Assembly (NCBI GenBank): GCA_015179125.1
Contig: WHVA01000453.1
Span: 1-64,000, forward strand
DNA: 64,000 bases
DNA from: Gautieria morchelliformis
Lineage: Eukaryota; Basidiomycota; Agaricomycetes; Gomphales; Gomphaceae
Direction: 5' to 3'
Position numbers and translations under genes: made by a program. The notes beneath the pieces were generated by a model. The model was given only the letters and a program-made list of their open reading frames with translations, was not told the origin of the DNA and did no database searches. Positions 11,964 through 22,117 of this stretch are shown here, piece after piece; within the stretch, counting starts at the first letter, position 1; each line of letters starts with the position of its first letter.

Positions 11964-12529
11964 CTAAGGGTCATGTGCTGGGGAGGTGGGAGGGAGCGGC
12001 AGTGGGGAAGGTAGGGAGGGGGGTGGGTGGATGCACTTGGTTGCATTGACGTAGTCTAACATGTATTCTACGCAAGTGGGATCTGAGAGAAGCTTGGACA
12101 GGTCAAGCACATCATGTCTTAGTGCATTGATCAATGGTTGTTGGTGCTGGGCGTGTGCAATGCAGGATAGTAGAAAGTGTCGGACAGTTTCCTTGTGTTG
12201 GTTGCATGCTGGACACATGGGGGAGGGGCTTGATCCTATTCTGTGCAGATGTTGGTGGAGCTGGGCATGGCCTGTCCGTAACTGTATGGGTATGCTGGAC
12301 TGACGATGCGGGAGTCCCTCTGCTATTTTGCGGAAATTGGGAGAGGGTGCGCTTGGGTTGATGACTTGGAATCTCTGATGTTTGGGGGGACTCAGTGAAC
12401 AGGCATTTTTCATTTTCCCTTACCCATTTGTTGTGCATCATTTTGAGAGCTGATTTGCTGCTGGGCAGCGGCATATGCAGCTTTCTGAGGAGGGCTTGGG
12501 CAGGGCTGCTGCGCCCTTTCACTGTTGCT

Positions 12530-13562
12530 TTGGCTAACTCGTCAGCTTTGTCATTCCCTTTGATCCCTCAATGCCCGGGACCCAGTGGACCCCAAGCGGC
12601 ACTCCTGGATGTCACTCCGCGACTCGCTTCATCTGTCTAAGGAAGTAGTCAGTTATGTGGTGACCCGGGCCGCCCTTATGACTGTTAAGCGCCGTAATTG
12701 CTGCCTGGTTGTCGATGGCGATGGATACCCCATCTAAGAAGTCGTGTCCCTGTAACATTGAGGCTGCAAGTATTAGTCCCACTATCTTTGCCTCACACTG
12801 CAGGCATATAAAAGTTTTCTTGTCTGAAAAACTGTTGAAAAAACTGTAAAGATTTTCCAAATATTTTTAGTGTTTTTTTATATAAAAAAAAACTATAATA
12901 AAATTTTGTGTTTTTATTAGAATGTATTGAGCAAGAAAATTGTAAAAAAATTCAAAGTTTTTTTCAGGGTTTTTTATGTTTTTTTTTGTGTTTTCAAAGA
13001 TACTTATAAAAAGACATAAAAAACCCTGCAAAAAACTTTAAACTTTTTTACAATTTTCTTGCTCAACAAATTCTAACAAAAACACAAAATTTTGTTAAAG
13101 TTTTTTTACTTTCAAAACACTAAAAAAATTTGGAATATCTTTATAATTTTTTGAACAGTTTTTCAGACCAGAAAATTTTTATATGCCTCCAGTGTCATAT
13201 ACCATGTGGACAGTGTCAGACCCTAAGTGGTATTGTAGTTCGTCCCATTGTGTTCTGTTGATGTAGAGTATGGCAGCTGCCCCGACCCCTCCTTCATAGC
13301 TAGACCTGTCTGCATAGATCTTGATGGAGGACGTGTTGGCATTGTCGTATGTGATCGCCTCCTTCTCATTTTTGGCCATTGTTGTGCATATGGGTGGGTT
13401 CCATGCTGGTCCATATTGAACGGCCTGAATGGTTTCTACCGTTCCAACCGTTAGCTTGTGGGCCTGCAACAGCTCAGGCAGGAGCGACTGGTATTGTTGC
13501 ACTTGATGTAAGGCTTTGCATAGGTGAGTGTGTAGTGGGTGCATGGGTGGCAGTGTAAGCAT
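12530..13562 (-). pseudogene. LINE RNase H domain split by a foldback element
   Basis: The right part (13562-13195) contains the first RNase H strand IKIYADRSSYEGGVG with its Asp; a Gly common at the next position is Arg. The left part (12795-12612) continues with EAKIVGLILAASML and IAIDNQAAITAL, giving the expected second Glu and third Asp. The final strand (WVPG, then GIKGNDKADE, about 12580-12540) is broken by a one-base shift and a stop. Between the parts sits the 399-bp element at 12796-13194. With it and one copy of its TCA/TGA duplication removed, the reading becomes VYEAKIVG, the normal RNase H sequence. RNase H would remove the RNA strand after first-strand synthesis. Confidence 0.85.
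12796..13194. mobile_element. AT-rich foldback MITE with CACTG ends, TSD TCA
   Basis: A 399-bp AT-rich element starts CACTGCAGGCATATAAAA and its right end, read in reverse complement, is CACTGGAGGCATATAAAA. The two arms remain alignable almost to the centre (around 12990-13005), so nearly the whole element folds into one long hairpin. It is flanked by TCA on both sides (12793-12795 and 13195-13197). CACTG ends with a 3-bp duplication fit the CACTA/CMC group. It has no coding capacity and so is non-autonomous. It sits in the RNase H domain of the LINE. Confidence 0.9.
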
Positions 13563-14149
13563 GCGCAGTGTATTGTAAGTATGCTATTCCAGGGCTAGCT
13601 GCATAGGTAGAAGGTCAGCATGGATGTTGAGCAGGTCAGTGGGCATGGTGTGGAGAGCTCCCGTGATATATATGGTGGCCGCCCGCTGTACTCTAGCTAG
13701 CTTTGATGCGAATCCCACTGTGGCTCTAGCTTTCTTGTCACTCTCGCCCTTGCAGACTGGTGTGTACCATACGTCAGCCGTATACAGCATTTTGGGGATG
13801 GCAATGCTAAGGTAGAGGTGTCGCATGTTGCGGTAGGACATGCCTTCCATCAGCCTGAACAACCGGCAGAACTGCAACACCCAGTCGGTTCCTTTGGTAA
13901 CTGCGCAGGCCGCTTGTTCCCTGAATCGTAGCTCACAGTCAAGTGTCATGCTGAGTATTTTGTGAGACATTGTCTGTGCTATTGGGATCCCTGCTAAGTT
14001 GAGTGGCCGTCCCTGCAACAGTTTCGTCCTCCCTTTCTGTGCCAGGTCCTTTACCCTGTTCCTGGTAAAGTCAATTAGCTGCATTTTGTCAAGTTTGAAC
14101 CATGAGTTGTGATCTTGTGACCAGTCATTTGCCCCTCCACTTCTTGTCA

Positions 14150-14911
14150 TCATCTAACGAGCTTGGCATGCGTGTGCTTGAAGGTTTTGCCCACAGCTAG
14201 AAAGGTGACATCATCAATAAAGGCTGGCGCCATCTCATCCCTGCTCTGTCTGGCCACTTCTATCAGTCCTGCATTATAGAAGTGGTACAACACCACCGAG
14301 ATCGGGTCTCCCTGATCACATCCATTGTCGATGTGCAGCGGGTCCGACACATAATCGTCGAACTGGATTCTGGTCTGGCGCCCTTGAAGCCTGTTTCTCA
14401 CCCAGTTAGTATATGGCTCCGGCACTCCCTTCATCCGCATATCATGGATCAGCCTGTCCACCTCCACACTCAGGAACGCCCCTTTGATGTCCAAGAACAA
14501 CGCCGATACGACCCTTCCCTTCCTCCACTGATCTTTGAAAAAGTCTACCGTGATATGGAGCATGTCGACTGTGTTTCGCCCCTCTCACCCCCAAAAGTTG
14601 GTTGATGGAAGCATCTGGAGAGTCTCTGCATAATAGGTCAGTGTTTCTGCTATACAACCCGATAACGGCTTGGCAAGGGTTTCCATCAGCGTTATGGGAT
14701 GGTAAGCCTTCGCTACTGTGTAGTCAGGCTTCCCTGGCTTTTGCAGTGCTGCGATCACAGTGGTCCTCCATTGTTGTGGATACATATCGAACCGGAATGT
14801 GGCTTGGTAAATACACCCTAGGTGTGGGGTGAGCAGGTCCACGCACTGGGTCAGCACCACGTTGGCAAGCCCTGATGGTCCTGTGGCCTTGTAAGGGCTC
14901 ATTTTACTCAT
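14150..14911 (-). pseudogene. LINE reverse transcriptase domain, frameshifted
   Basis: Two minus-strand frames together cover the RT. 14911-14585 holds the lead-in KATGPSGLANVVL and the AYHPITLMETLAKPLSGCIAE block. 14563-14150 holds LFLDIKGAF (RT motif A with its Asp), the QGDPISVVLYHFYNAGLI block, and FIDDV (motif C, two catalytic Asp). One frame change near 14570 separates them. RT would copy the LINE RNA at a nicked chromosomal target. The catalytic aspartates survive even though the frame does not. Confidence 0.85.
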
Positions 14912-15449
14912 GGTTCACTGTATCTGTAGTATTCGAATTTGGGGATGGGGAATTGGGTGTTGGGTTCTTGTTGGAGCTGCACACCCTGCTATGGAAAAAA
15001 ACGACTTGAATAATAGCTTGCTTTTCTCTGTGTTGTCTGTTACTTTTGCTTCCATGCCGTTGTCGCCTGTAATTTTGAGAGGGGGTATTCTCGTGCGTGC
15101 CCCATCTGTTGACGGCCATAACACTAGTCGGCTGGCGGTCCACATGCTGGACTCATCTGCGTTCTGCAACCAATCGTACCCAAAGTCTTGTTTGGTGGCA
15201 CGTATCAGGTCTGTGTAGTTGTTTCGCGAGTCTTGGTATTCCTGGTGTGCTGGGTGTAGCGGTTATATCGAGTGCTGCACCTCTTAAGAATTCGGTTTCC
15301 ACAGTCTGTCGCTATACTTTGAGCTCCGACTCACACTTCCTTACATTTTTTACCCTACTCACCGTCAACATCGAACTCGACATGGACTGATCACCCGCTG
15401 TTGAGTACCCAAAATCCAATTTTTTTTTCTAACAACTTGAAACAGGAAC

Positions 15450-16473
15450 ATGGTGACTCACTCTGGAAGAAGCTACGCTGAGCCTCACCACGACCCAACG
15501 GCACCGTCGAACAGTGGAAGCACTCCACGGGACGTCGAAGAATCTTTGAACGATCCCAGAATGACTGAGATTAGCCCACTCACTTCGGTAAGTCGGTCTA
15601 TCTCACCTGTGCCCGACTACGTCGGAAGAGAGGGTGTGCCTGCAACGGCCACCTCTAGATTAGTCGATGACAGCTCGCTCGCTCCCGAGGTCAATGCTGG
15701 AGCAGCAAGCGGTGCTCACGCCCCTGGCGTTTGATGCACGCTCAGTCACCCCCGCATAGCGGACGGAGCAGATGATATGTCCAAGAGGACATCTAGGTAC
15801 CCGCTGCCTGGCATGCCTGACTACACATCCCCCACTGAGAGCGGCTCGGAGCCCGAGGGAAAGCATGATCAGGGTGATGGCTCACCGACAAAAGCCAATA
15901 GTCACAATGAATCGCTATTCTTCCCTGGCTGGTTTTCCAATGACGAGTCAGCGATGGAAGGAACTGAGAAAGGAGAGGAACACTCCTTATCGCCCAGGTG
16001 GTCTGACTACTATGGATCAGAAGACCCTTTTGGGACAATCCCAGAGGGTTGGGCAAACGAGCCAGCTAGGGGCAAATCGAGACGTCGCGCCGCCCGTAGA
16101 CCAAAGGTCGACGAGCTGGACATGTACAAGACCTTCATGATGGGAATAATAGAGGATATGGATTCTGAAACTCTGCGCAATATGATAAGGAGATGGGCTG
16201 ACCTAGTAGAAAACCTGTCCACCGAAAATCATGAGACCTCTGTAACCTCAACAGATAACATCACCTCGGAGCTAACCACGACGTCAAAGAGGCCGCACGG
16301 ACCACGTCTCACGACAAAAGAAAAGGGGAAGTGGAGGGCGACTTCACTCCCCAAAGCAAGGCCTGAGCAATCGGATGAGGACTGCAACATACTACCGGAT
16401 GAGCAAGTCGCCTTGAATCTACACCACATTCTCAATGGCAATGTAAGCGCAGATCCACAGGCAAGGGGTAACT
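15450..16473 (+). pseudogene. Gypsy C gag, first part (one in-frame TGA)
   Basis: Plus-strand Gag N-terminal region beginning with Met at 15450 (MVTHSGRSYAEPHH), a serine/proline-rich acidic segment. A TGA at 15732-15734 interrupts it; the same frame continues through 15777 to 16473, where copia B is inserted. The last codons here (DPQARGN) join directly, after removal of copia B and one TAACT copy, to the frame resuming at 28769. The segment upstream (15291-15449) has a T-run and a CTAAC...CAG stretch just before the Met that resembles an intron end, so the leader may be spliced. I could not place the 5' LTR. Confidence 0.75.
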
Positions 16474-16526
16474 TGTTGAGATGGGCGACAACTTGGTGCG
16501 GTAAGTAGGTTATGCAACGGGTACTT

Positions 16527-17023
16527 TGAAGAGGACAGGAATTATAGGCAGTAGGAATGGACTTCTTGCTCAAAAGAATAGACTAGAAAACAATTCACTC
16601 TCTCAGTGAATTTAGTTGTCACTGTAAATATATTATACACTACCTAGAAAACAATTCACTACAGAGGATTTCTAGGTTAATAAATCGAAAGAATGCTAGA
16701 CTAATTTACTTGCCTCTCTCAGTGAATTTAGTTGTCACTGAGAGAGGGGGAAATTGTTTCACTGCGCGTGTACTACTACCCGGCCCTTTAGCGCCCAAGA
16801 GCTCGCGCGTCGAAGTCATTTCAGACTCCGCTGGGTGCAGCCGCTTGTGAAAGTAGGAATAACAAGATGAAATAGAGAGATAGGGAGTGAGTGGAAAATT
16901 TCGAAAATAACCAGAGAAATGGATGCATGATACAAGAACAACATGAGAAGAAATTGAGAAAGCACACAACAAATTGGATATATTATGCTTGATTTTGGTG
17001 CAGGAGCATCAATGCACCCAACA
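16527..17023 (-). repeat. Copia A 3' LTR
   Basis: 497 bp, nearly identical to the 5' copy. The purine-rich tract that would prime second-strand synthesis reads GAGGGGGCG on the minus strand immediately before it. Confidence 0.95.
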
Positions 17024-17036
17024 CGCCCCCTCAAGC

Positions 17037-20000
17037 TTAATATATTCCGATTTGTTCATTGAGGATCTTCACTCTAGGACTAGGAAGTCCTTTGGTGAGG
17101 ATATCTGCCAACATTTGTTCGGTTGGCAAATAAACGAGCTTGGCTTGTTGATTTTTGATTATATCTCGAAGGAAATATAATCTGATGTCGAAATGCTTGG
17201 TTCTCGTGTGTTGTTGAGTGCCATACGTGATGGCAATGGCTGATTGATTGTCTGAATAAATTTTGATGGGTCTGTTCAGTGGTTGGAATATTTCAGAAAT
17301 AAAATGGCGCATCCAAAGAGCCTCTTTGCCCGCATGGGTCAGGGCGACGAATTCGGCTTCAGTTGATGAGAGGGCTACTATCGACTGTTTCTGGCAACTC
17401 CATGAAACAGTGCCTCCATCAATCTGAAATAAGTATGCCGAATACGAACGCCTATGACTCTGTGAACCCCAATCCGCATCTGAATACCCCATCAAGCCGT
17501 CTCGATTTCTTCCAAGTGTGAGCTTGTAATGCTTCGTGCCTTTCAAATATTTGAAGACACGTTTTACTGCATTCCAATGTGTGCCACCTGGATTTTCGAG
17601 GAATTGCAAAAGCAATGACACCGCAAATGCAATGTCAGGTCGAGTGGCTACAGCTGCCCACATCAGTGATCCTATGGCTTGCCTGTATGGAAACTTCGAC
17701 ATGGCTTTCTTGCCTCTCTCTGTAGAAGGACACTGGTCTTTTGATAATTTAACAGCTGGATCAAGGGGCGTAGCATAAGTCTTTGCATCTTCGAGATTGA
17801 ATTTCTTGATGATCTTCTCGATGTATGCAGGTTGTGAAATTGCAATAGTTTTCTTCTGCCAGTCTCTTTCGATTTTGAGATTCAATAGCCAATGAATCTC
17901 GCCTAGATCTTTCATACTGAAGACCTGAGCAAGATCTCGTTTGACTTCGTCCAGGACTGACTGATTCTCAGCTGTGATGGTGAGATCATCCACAGCTGTT
18001 GCAATGATCACATGCCCCTTTCCGCCACGTCTATAAAATACAGCCCCATCTGTGGCTGACGTAGTGAATCCTAATTTGTGGAATTCACCACTTAGACATT
18101 TGTACCATTCCCTTCCAGATTGTTTGAGGCCATAGAGTGCTTTTTTCAAAAGTAGCACTTCGTCTTTGTCTCTAGACTCATATCCATACGGCTGCTTCAT
18201 GTAAATAGGTTCAGGTAGTGTAGCATTGAGGTATGCATAGTCCACGTCCATTTGATGGATAGGCCAGTCATTCCTAGCAGCAATGGCGCATATGATCCGT
18301 AGGGAGGATAACCGAGCAACAGGTGAGTATGTCTCATCATAGTCGACTCCAAACTTCTGTGTGAAGCCTTGGGCGACCATTCTCGATTTAGGCATTATTG
18401 GTTTCCCTTCTGGATTACGCTTCCAAAGGTAGACCCATTTATTACCGACAATATTGGCTCCAGGAGGTGGTTTGGCTCGTTCCCACACTCCCTTGTCGAT
18501 TAGGGCCTCATACTCTTTGTCCATTGATTTCTTCCATATAGGATTATTCAGAGCTTCGTCTGCATTGCTAGGTTCAATTTGACTCAAATCCGGCGCCTTG
18601 TTATTGTTTTGACCGTCGATTAGAAACGCACTGATGGCACACTCATAGCTACTGATGCCATCAATCTCGGAGGATAATTCTTGGTCGAATAAAACTTCTT
18701 TATGGTCCTCAACGTCCTCGTAAGCTAGCGTAGTCATATGTGTGCCAGCTTGTCTCTGGGTTTGAGATCTTGTTACGGGACCTGATGGGGCCGGCTGCAC
18801 TTGTTGTTGACGGATCCTTTCGCTTCTCCTTATCGGTTCAGCTTCTCTAGGTCTGTCATCAACTCCCTGAATAGGTTGCAGCTTTTCAAGATATTCCTCT
18901 GGTGCACTTTCATCAATTTCTTCGATCTTTGCCTCTTCGCTGACTAAGCGACCGGGCACAGGCACTGATGCCGGAATGGCCTTCTTCTCTTCTCTAGACG
19001 TAGGTAGCTTGGATTCCTCAATAGAAATGATTGGGACCTTTCCCTTCTTCATCTCTGAATCAAACACAACGTTCCGCTCGACAGAAACTTTGTGCGAGTC
19101 AGGCCAATAAATATAATGACCATGGCTCTGCGCAGAAATTCCTATCCACCAAGCTCTCTTGGCACGAGCTTCCAATTTATCTCCCTGAGTGACCTTAACA
19201 TAGACTTCAATTCCCCACGCGTGAATGTCTTTGAGATTCGGTTTCTCATGGTGGATCATCTCGTAGGGCGTTTTATCCGGTAGAGCTCTTGTGTGCGTCC
19301 TGTTCCTAAGATAATTGGCATGCTGTATTGCATAGCCCCATAATATCTTAGGAAGGCCTGATTCTAACAGCATGGCACGAGTTCTCTCAGTGAGAGTTCG
19401 GTTCAGACGTTCGGCAACACCATTAGACTCTGGTGTGTCGTGTACCGTCAACTGATGCTTCGTGCCTTGTTTGGCTAGATGCTGTTCGAATTCAGAGCTC
19501 GTATACTCGCCCCCTCGATCAGAAACAAGTGCCTTGATGTGCACATTTCTCTGTCGAAGCATTAAAGCCTCATAGAGCTTGTACTTTGAGAATGCTTCTG
19601 ATTTGTTCGCCATGAGATAGATCACCGATTCTCTTGAGTAATCATCGATAAAGGAGACATAATATGACTTCTTATCGATTGTGAGGTGCCTTGCAGGTCC
19701 CCAGACATCAGAATAAATTCTGTCACCGAATTTTGATGTTCGGTCTCTGGGTTCTCGAGGAAGAGGTTTGCGTGCAATCTTGGCCTGAATGCACGCATCG
19801 CAGACAATTCTATCGCCTGTGGAGCTCAGTTCAATGCCCAATATCATGCCATGAGATAATAGATGTTGTAGGGACTTCTGTGAGATGTGCCCCATTTTTT
19901 GATGAATTTCCATGGCAGACAAACACATATGGGCTTGAGCACTTGGTGACTGGAGGTCTAGTCGATATAAACCATTGACCTTCGGTGCTTGCATCAATAC

Positions 20001-21275
20001 CTTTCCAGTAGCGTTAGATATTGTGCATTTCTGGCCACCGAGTCGAATGTCGTAGCCAGCATCATCGCACCGACCGATCAAGACAAGGGTAGCAGCAATT
20101 TTTGGAGCATAATATGTATCTTGCAACGTGACTTCTACTGTTTTATCTCCAACCTTGTTGGATAATACAAGCAGTCCTGAACCGAAGGCATCAAAAGTGC
20201 CTTTGTTGGCTGCTCGGATAGTCCTCGGCTGTGAGAATTGACAGTAGTTCCTCAATAAATTTTTGTGAGGAGTCATATGCGATGTCGTTCCGGTGTCGAG
20301 TATAACTATAACTCCTGAGGATGTGCTCAGATTGAAATTAGAGCACTCGTCAAAATTGGTGAAGGCAAGATGCCCATCACCACTTTCCTCAGAAGAGGAC
20401 TCTTCTTCGGCAACATTCGCTTTTGCTTTACCCTTCTTCTTCTTCTTGGCTTTTTTCTTCTGACGTGGTCCTTGACCTTCTTTACCACCTCCTTTAGCCC
20501 AGCAATTTTCGATAGAATGTCCAGGCTTTTTGCAGTTGGTGCATATATGCGCCTTCTGCCCCTTCTGGTCCTTCTTAGTAGATGAACCAATAAACACCTG
20601 CTCTTCTTGCGGGAGTGTTTTCTTCCTGTCATACTGAGCCTTTAGTACCCTAATAATATTATCAGGGACCAATGGCATCCCGCATTCTTCAAGCGAAGTG
20701 GTAAGGGCATTCATGACTGCCTCATAGGATGGTGGAAGTGACGCAAGGATGATGTCCATAAATTCTTCTTCGGAAACTCTGGCTCCCATCTCATTAAAAC
20801 GAGCATATAGGTCTTGGGCCTTGTCCAAATGATCTCTCAAGTCTCCATCCTCAGGACATCTCATACTGCGGAGTTGTCTCTGCAGGCTGGTGAGGACCAT
20901 CTTGGGCTTTTTGGTCATCTCATTGACCAGTGCATCCCAAGTCTCTTTTGCTGTCTTCTGCTTCTGTAGCATCAGGGCTAATGACTCTGACACTGAGACG
21001 ATGATTTGGGTCTTGGCTTGTCCTTCTCTAGCAAGGTATCTCTCCAGCTTCTCCTCAGCCTTATCCATCTGAGTTTCCTCAGCTTCTGTAAGAATATGGC
21101 CTGGGGGCATAACTGGAGGATCAGGAGGTCGAGTGACTCTCCCTTCTACATGCTTGAGTAGATTTTTGGACTCGAAATAGCTGATGAGAGTGGCTCGCCA
21201 CAATGGCCAATTACTTCCATCAGTAGCAAGCTTCTCAACACCCAATAGCTTCTCAGAAGTGTCTCCGGGGCCCAT
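17037..21275 (-). CDS. Copia Gag-Pol polyprotein, intact (1412 aa)
   Basis: A single open frame encodes all copia domains in the Ty1/copia order. Approximate residues: Gag 1-240 (DGSNWPLWRATLISYF near 20); zinc knuckle CTNCKKPGHSIENC near 245; aspartic protease LDTGTTSHMTPHKN near 328; pre-integrase zinc region near 455-505 (HQKMGHISQKSL, CDACIQAK); integrase core 515-690 with YSDVWGP, VSDRGGEYTSSEF and ESNGVAERLNRTL carrying the D, D and E; reverse transcriptase 900-1160 with the catalytic VDDLTI near 1098; RNase H 1260-1400 with YSDADWG, STEAEFVAL and YSDNQSA. The chosen start lies in the primer binding site, five bases from the LTR; no Met closer to the LTR is available. There is no frameshift between gag and pol, so Gag must be released from one polyprotein or made by another route. 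Located in the cytoplasm as particles, with cDNA integrated in the nucleus. Confidence 0.96.
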   Translation of the reverse strand: MGPGDTSEKLLGVEKLATDGSNWPLWRATLISYFESKNLLKHVEGRVTRPPDPPVMPPGHILTEAEETQMDKAEEKLERYLAREGQAKTQIIVSVSESLALMLQKQKTAKETWDALVNEMTKKPKMVLTSLQRQLRSMRCPEDGDLRDHLDKAQDLYARFNEMGARVSEEEFMDIILASLPPSYEAVMNALTTSLEECGMPLVPDNIIRVLKAQYDRKKTLPQEEQVFIGSSTKKDQKGQKAHICTNCKKPGHSIENCWAKGGGKEGQGPRQKKKAKKKKKGKAKANVAEEESSSEESGDGHLAFTNFDECSNFNLSTSSGVIVILDTGTTSHMTPHKNLLRNYCQFSQPRTIRAANKGTFDAFGSGLLVLSNKVGDKTVEVTLQDTYYAPKIAATLVLIGRCDDAGYDIRLGGQKCTISNATGKVLMQAPKVNGLYRLDLQSPSAQAHMCLSAMEIHQKMGHISQKSLQHLLSHGMILGIELSSTGDRIVCDACIQAKIARKPLPREPRDRTSKFGDRIYSDVWGPARHLTIDKKSYYVSFIDDYSRESVIYLMANKSEAFSKYKLYEALMLRQRNVHIKALVSDRGGEYTSSEFEQHLAKQGTKHQLTVHDTPESNGVAERLNRTLTERTRAMLLESGLPKILWGYAIQHANYLRNRTHTRALPDKTPYEMIHHEKPNLKDIHAWGIEVYVKVTQGDKLEARAKRAWWIGISAQSHGHYIYWPDSHKVSVERNVVFDSEMKKGKVPIISIEESKLPTSREEKKAIPASVPVPGRLVSEEAKIEEIDESAPEEYLEKLQPIQGVDDRPREAEPIRRSERIRQQQVQPAPSGPVTRSQTQRQAGTHMTTLAYEDVEDHKEVLFDQELSSEIDGISSYECAISAFLIDGQNNNKAPDLSQIEPSNADEALNNPIWKKSMDKEYEALIDKGVWERAKPPPGANIVGNKWVYLWKRNPEGKPIMPKSRMVAQGFTQKFGVDYDETYSPVARLSSLRIICAIAARNDWPIHQMDVDYAYLNATLPEPIYMKQPYGYESRDKDEVLLLKKALYGLKQSGREWYKCLSGEFHKLGFTTSATDGAVFYRRGGKGHVIIATAVDDLTITAENQSVLDEVKRDLAQVFSMKDLGEIHWLLNLKIERDWQKKTIAISQPAYIEKIIKKFNLEDAKTYATPLDPAVKLSKDQCPSTERGKKAMSKFPYRQAIGSLMWAAVATRPDIAFAVSLLLQFLENPGGTHWNAVKRVFKYLKGTKHYKLTLGRNRDGLMGYSDADWGSQSHRRSYSAYLFQIDGGTVSWSCQKQSIVALSSTEAEFVALTHAGKEALWMRHFISEIFQPLNRPIKIYSDNQSAIAITYGTQQHTRTKHFDIRLYFLRDIIKNQQAKLVYLPTEQMLADILTKGLPSPRVKILNEQIGIY

Positions 21276-21280
21276 AACCC
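21268..21280 (-). promoter_or_regulatory. Copia A primer binding site overlapping gag ATG
   Basis: Minus-strand GGGTTATGGGCCC abuts the 5' LTR end. It is complementary to the anticodon stem-loop of initiator tRNA-Met. The ORF start ATG (21275-21273) is part of the site, leaving a five-base gap between LTR and start codon. Confidence 0.82.
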
Positions 21281-21777
21281 TGTAGAGGACAGGAATTATA
21301 GGCAGTAGGAATGGACTTCTTGCTCAAAAGAATAGACTAGAAAACAATTCACTCTCTCAGTGAATTTAGTTGTCACTGTAAATATATTATACACTACCTA
21401 GCAAACAATTCACTACAGAGGATTTCTAGGTTAATAAATCGAAAGAATGCTAGACTAATTTACTTGCCTCTCTCAGTGAATTTAGTTGTCACTGAGAGAG
21501 GGGGAAATTGTTTCACTGCGCGTGTACTACTACCCGGCCCTTTAGCGCCCAAGAGCTCGCGCGTCGAAGTCATTTCAGACTCCGCTGGGTGCAGCCGCTT
21601 GTGAAAGTAGGAATAACAAGATGAAATAGAGAGATAGGGAGTGAGTGGAAAATTTCGAAAATAACCAGAGAAATGGATGCATGATACAAGAACAACATGA
21701 GAAGAAATTGAGAAAGCACACAACAAATTGGATATATTATGCTTGATTTTGGTGCAGGAGCATCAATGCACCCAACA
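21281..21777 (-). repeat. Copia A 5' LTR
   Basis: 497 bp, minus-strand TGTTGGGTGC...CCTCTACA. It contains a repeated module (CTCTCAGTGAATTTAG, seen twice, with a CACTGAGAGAGG inverted partner) that may be promoter or enhancer sequence. Confidence 0.95.
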
Positions 21778-22117
21778 TACTTGTCAATCTAGACAAGATC
21801 AGACTCCTCAGTGTGGACAGACACTAAGTGTGTATTGGGTATTGCCTAGACAAGATCAGACTACAGAATGATCAGCTGTCTAGGACGATATAACACGACG
21901 GCACTCTACCTCCTCAGTGTGGACAGACACTGAGGAGAACTAACTAGCGCCACTCCACTCCTATATGCAGGCCGGGCATGTCTGCCCAGCCCCACCTGCG
22001 TCTCCTAGAGACGCGAGTACCTAGCCACGACAGTGTACATGTATCTACAACCTAACAGTAATGGAGAATTGACCTGAGGATACTAGTTATTTCCAACACT
22101 CCCCCTCAATTCGAAAT

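Larger units (their letters stand above)
11964..15290 (-). mobile_element. 5'-truncated, degenerate LINE (Tad-like, with RNase H)
   Basis: Minus-strand remains of ORF2 of a non-LTR retrotransposon. From right to left: the linker between endonuclease and RT (15230-14915); RT fingers and palm (14911-14585 and 14563-14150) with the ALFLDIKGAF block and the catalytic FIDD; the thumb/connection region (14153-13584); RNase H split around an insertion (13562-13195 and 12795-12530); and a C-terminal zinc finger with CX2C and HX4C parts (about 12230-12160). The parts lie in several frames with stops between them. The endonuclease and ORF1 are absent, the usual result of incomplete reverse transcription. 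No poly(A) tail is visible at its left end. Domain order matches the complete LINE at 49059-56200 but the sequences differ, so they are separate subfamilies. Confidence 0.88.
16527..21777 (-). mobile_element. Copia A: intact young LTR retrotransposon, TSD TACTT
   Basis: A complete 5251-bp minus-strand Ty1/copia element inserted in the 3' LTR of copia B. The LTRs are 497 bp each (21281-21777 as 5' LTR, 16527-17023 as 3' LTR) and I count two differences: TACA against TTCA at the LTR end, and one A/C near 16647 against its partner. TACTT flanks the element (16522-16526, 21778-21782). A primer binding site (21268-21280), one uninterrupted gag-pol frame (21275-17037) and a purine tract next to the 3' LTR (about 17024-17034) are all present. 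Nothing needed for autonomous movement is visibly missing, so it probably inserted recently. LTRs of the same family occur as solo copies at 23488-23985 and 51661-52097. Confidence 0.95.
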
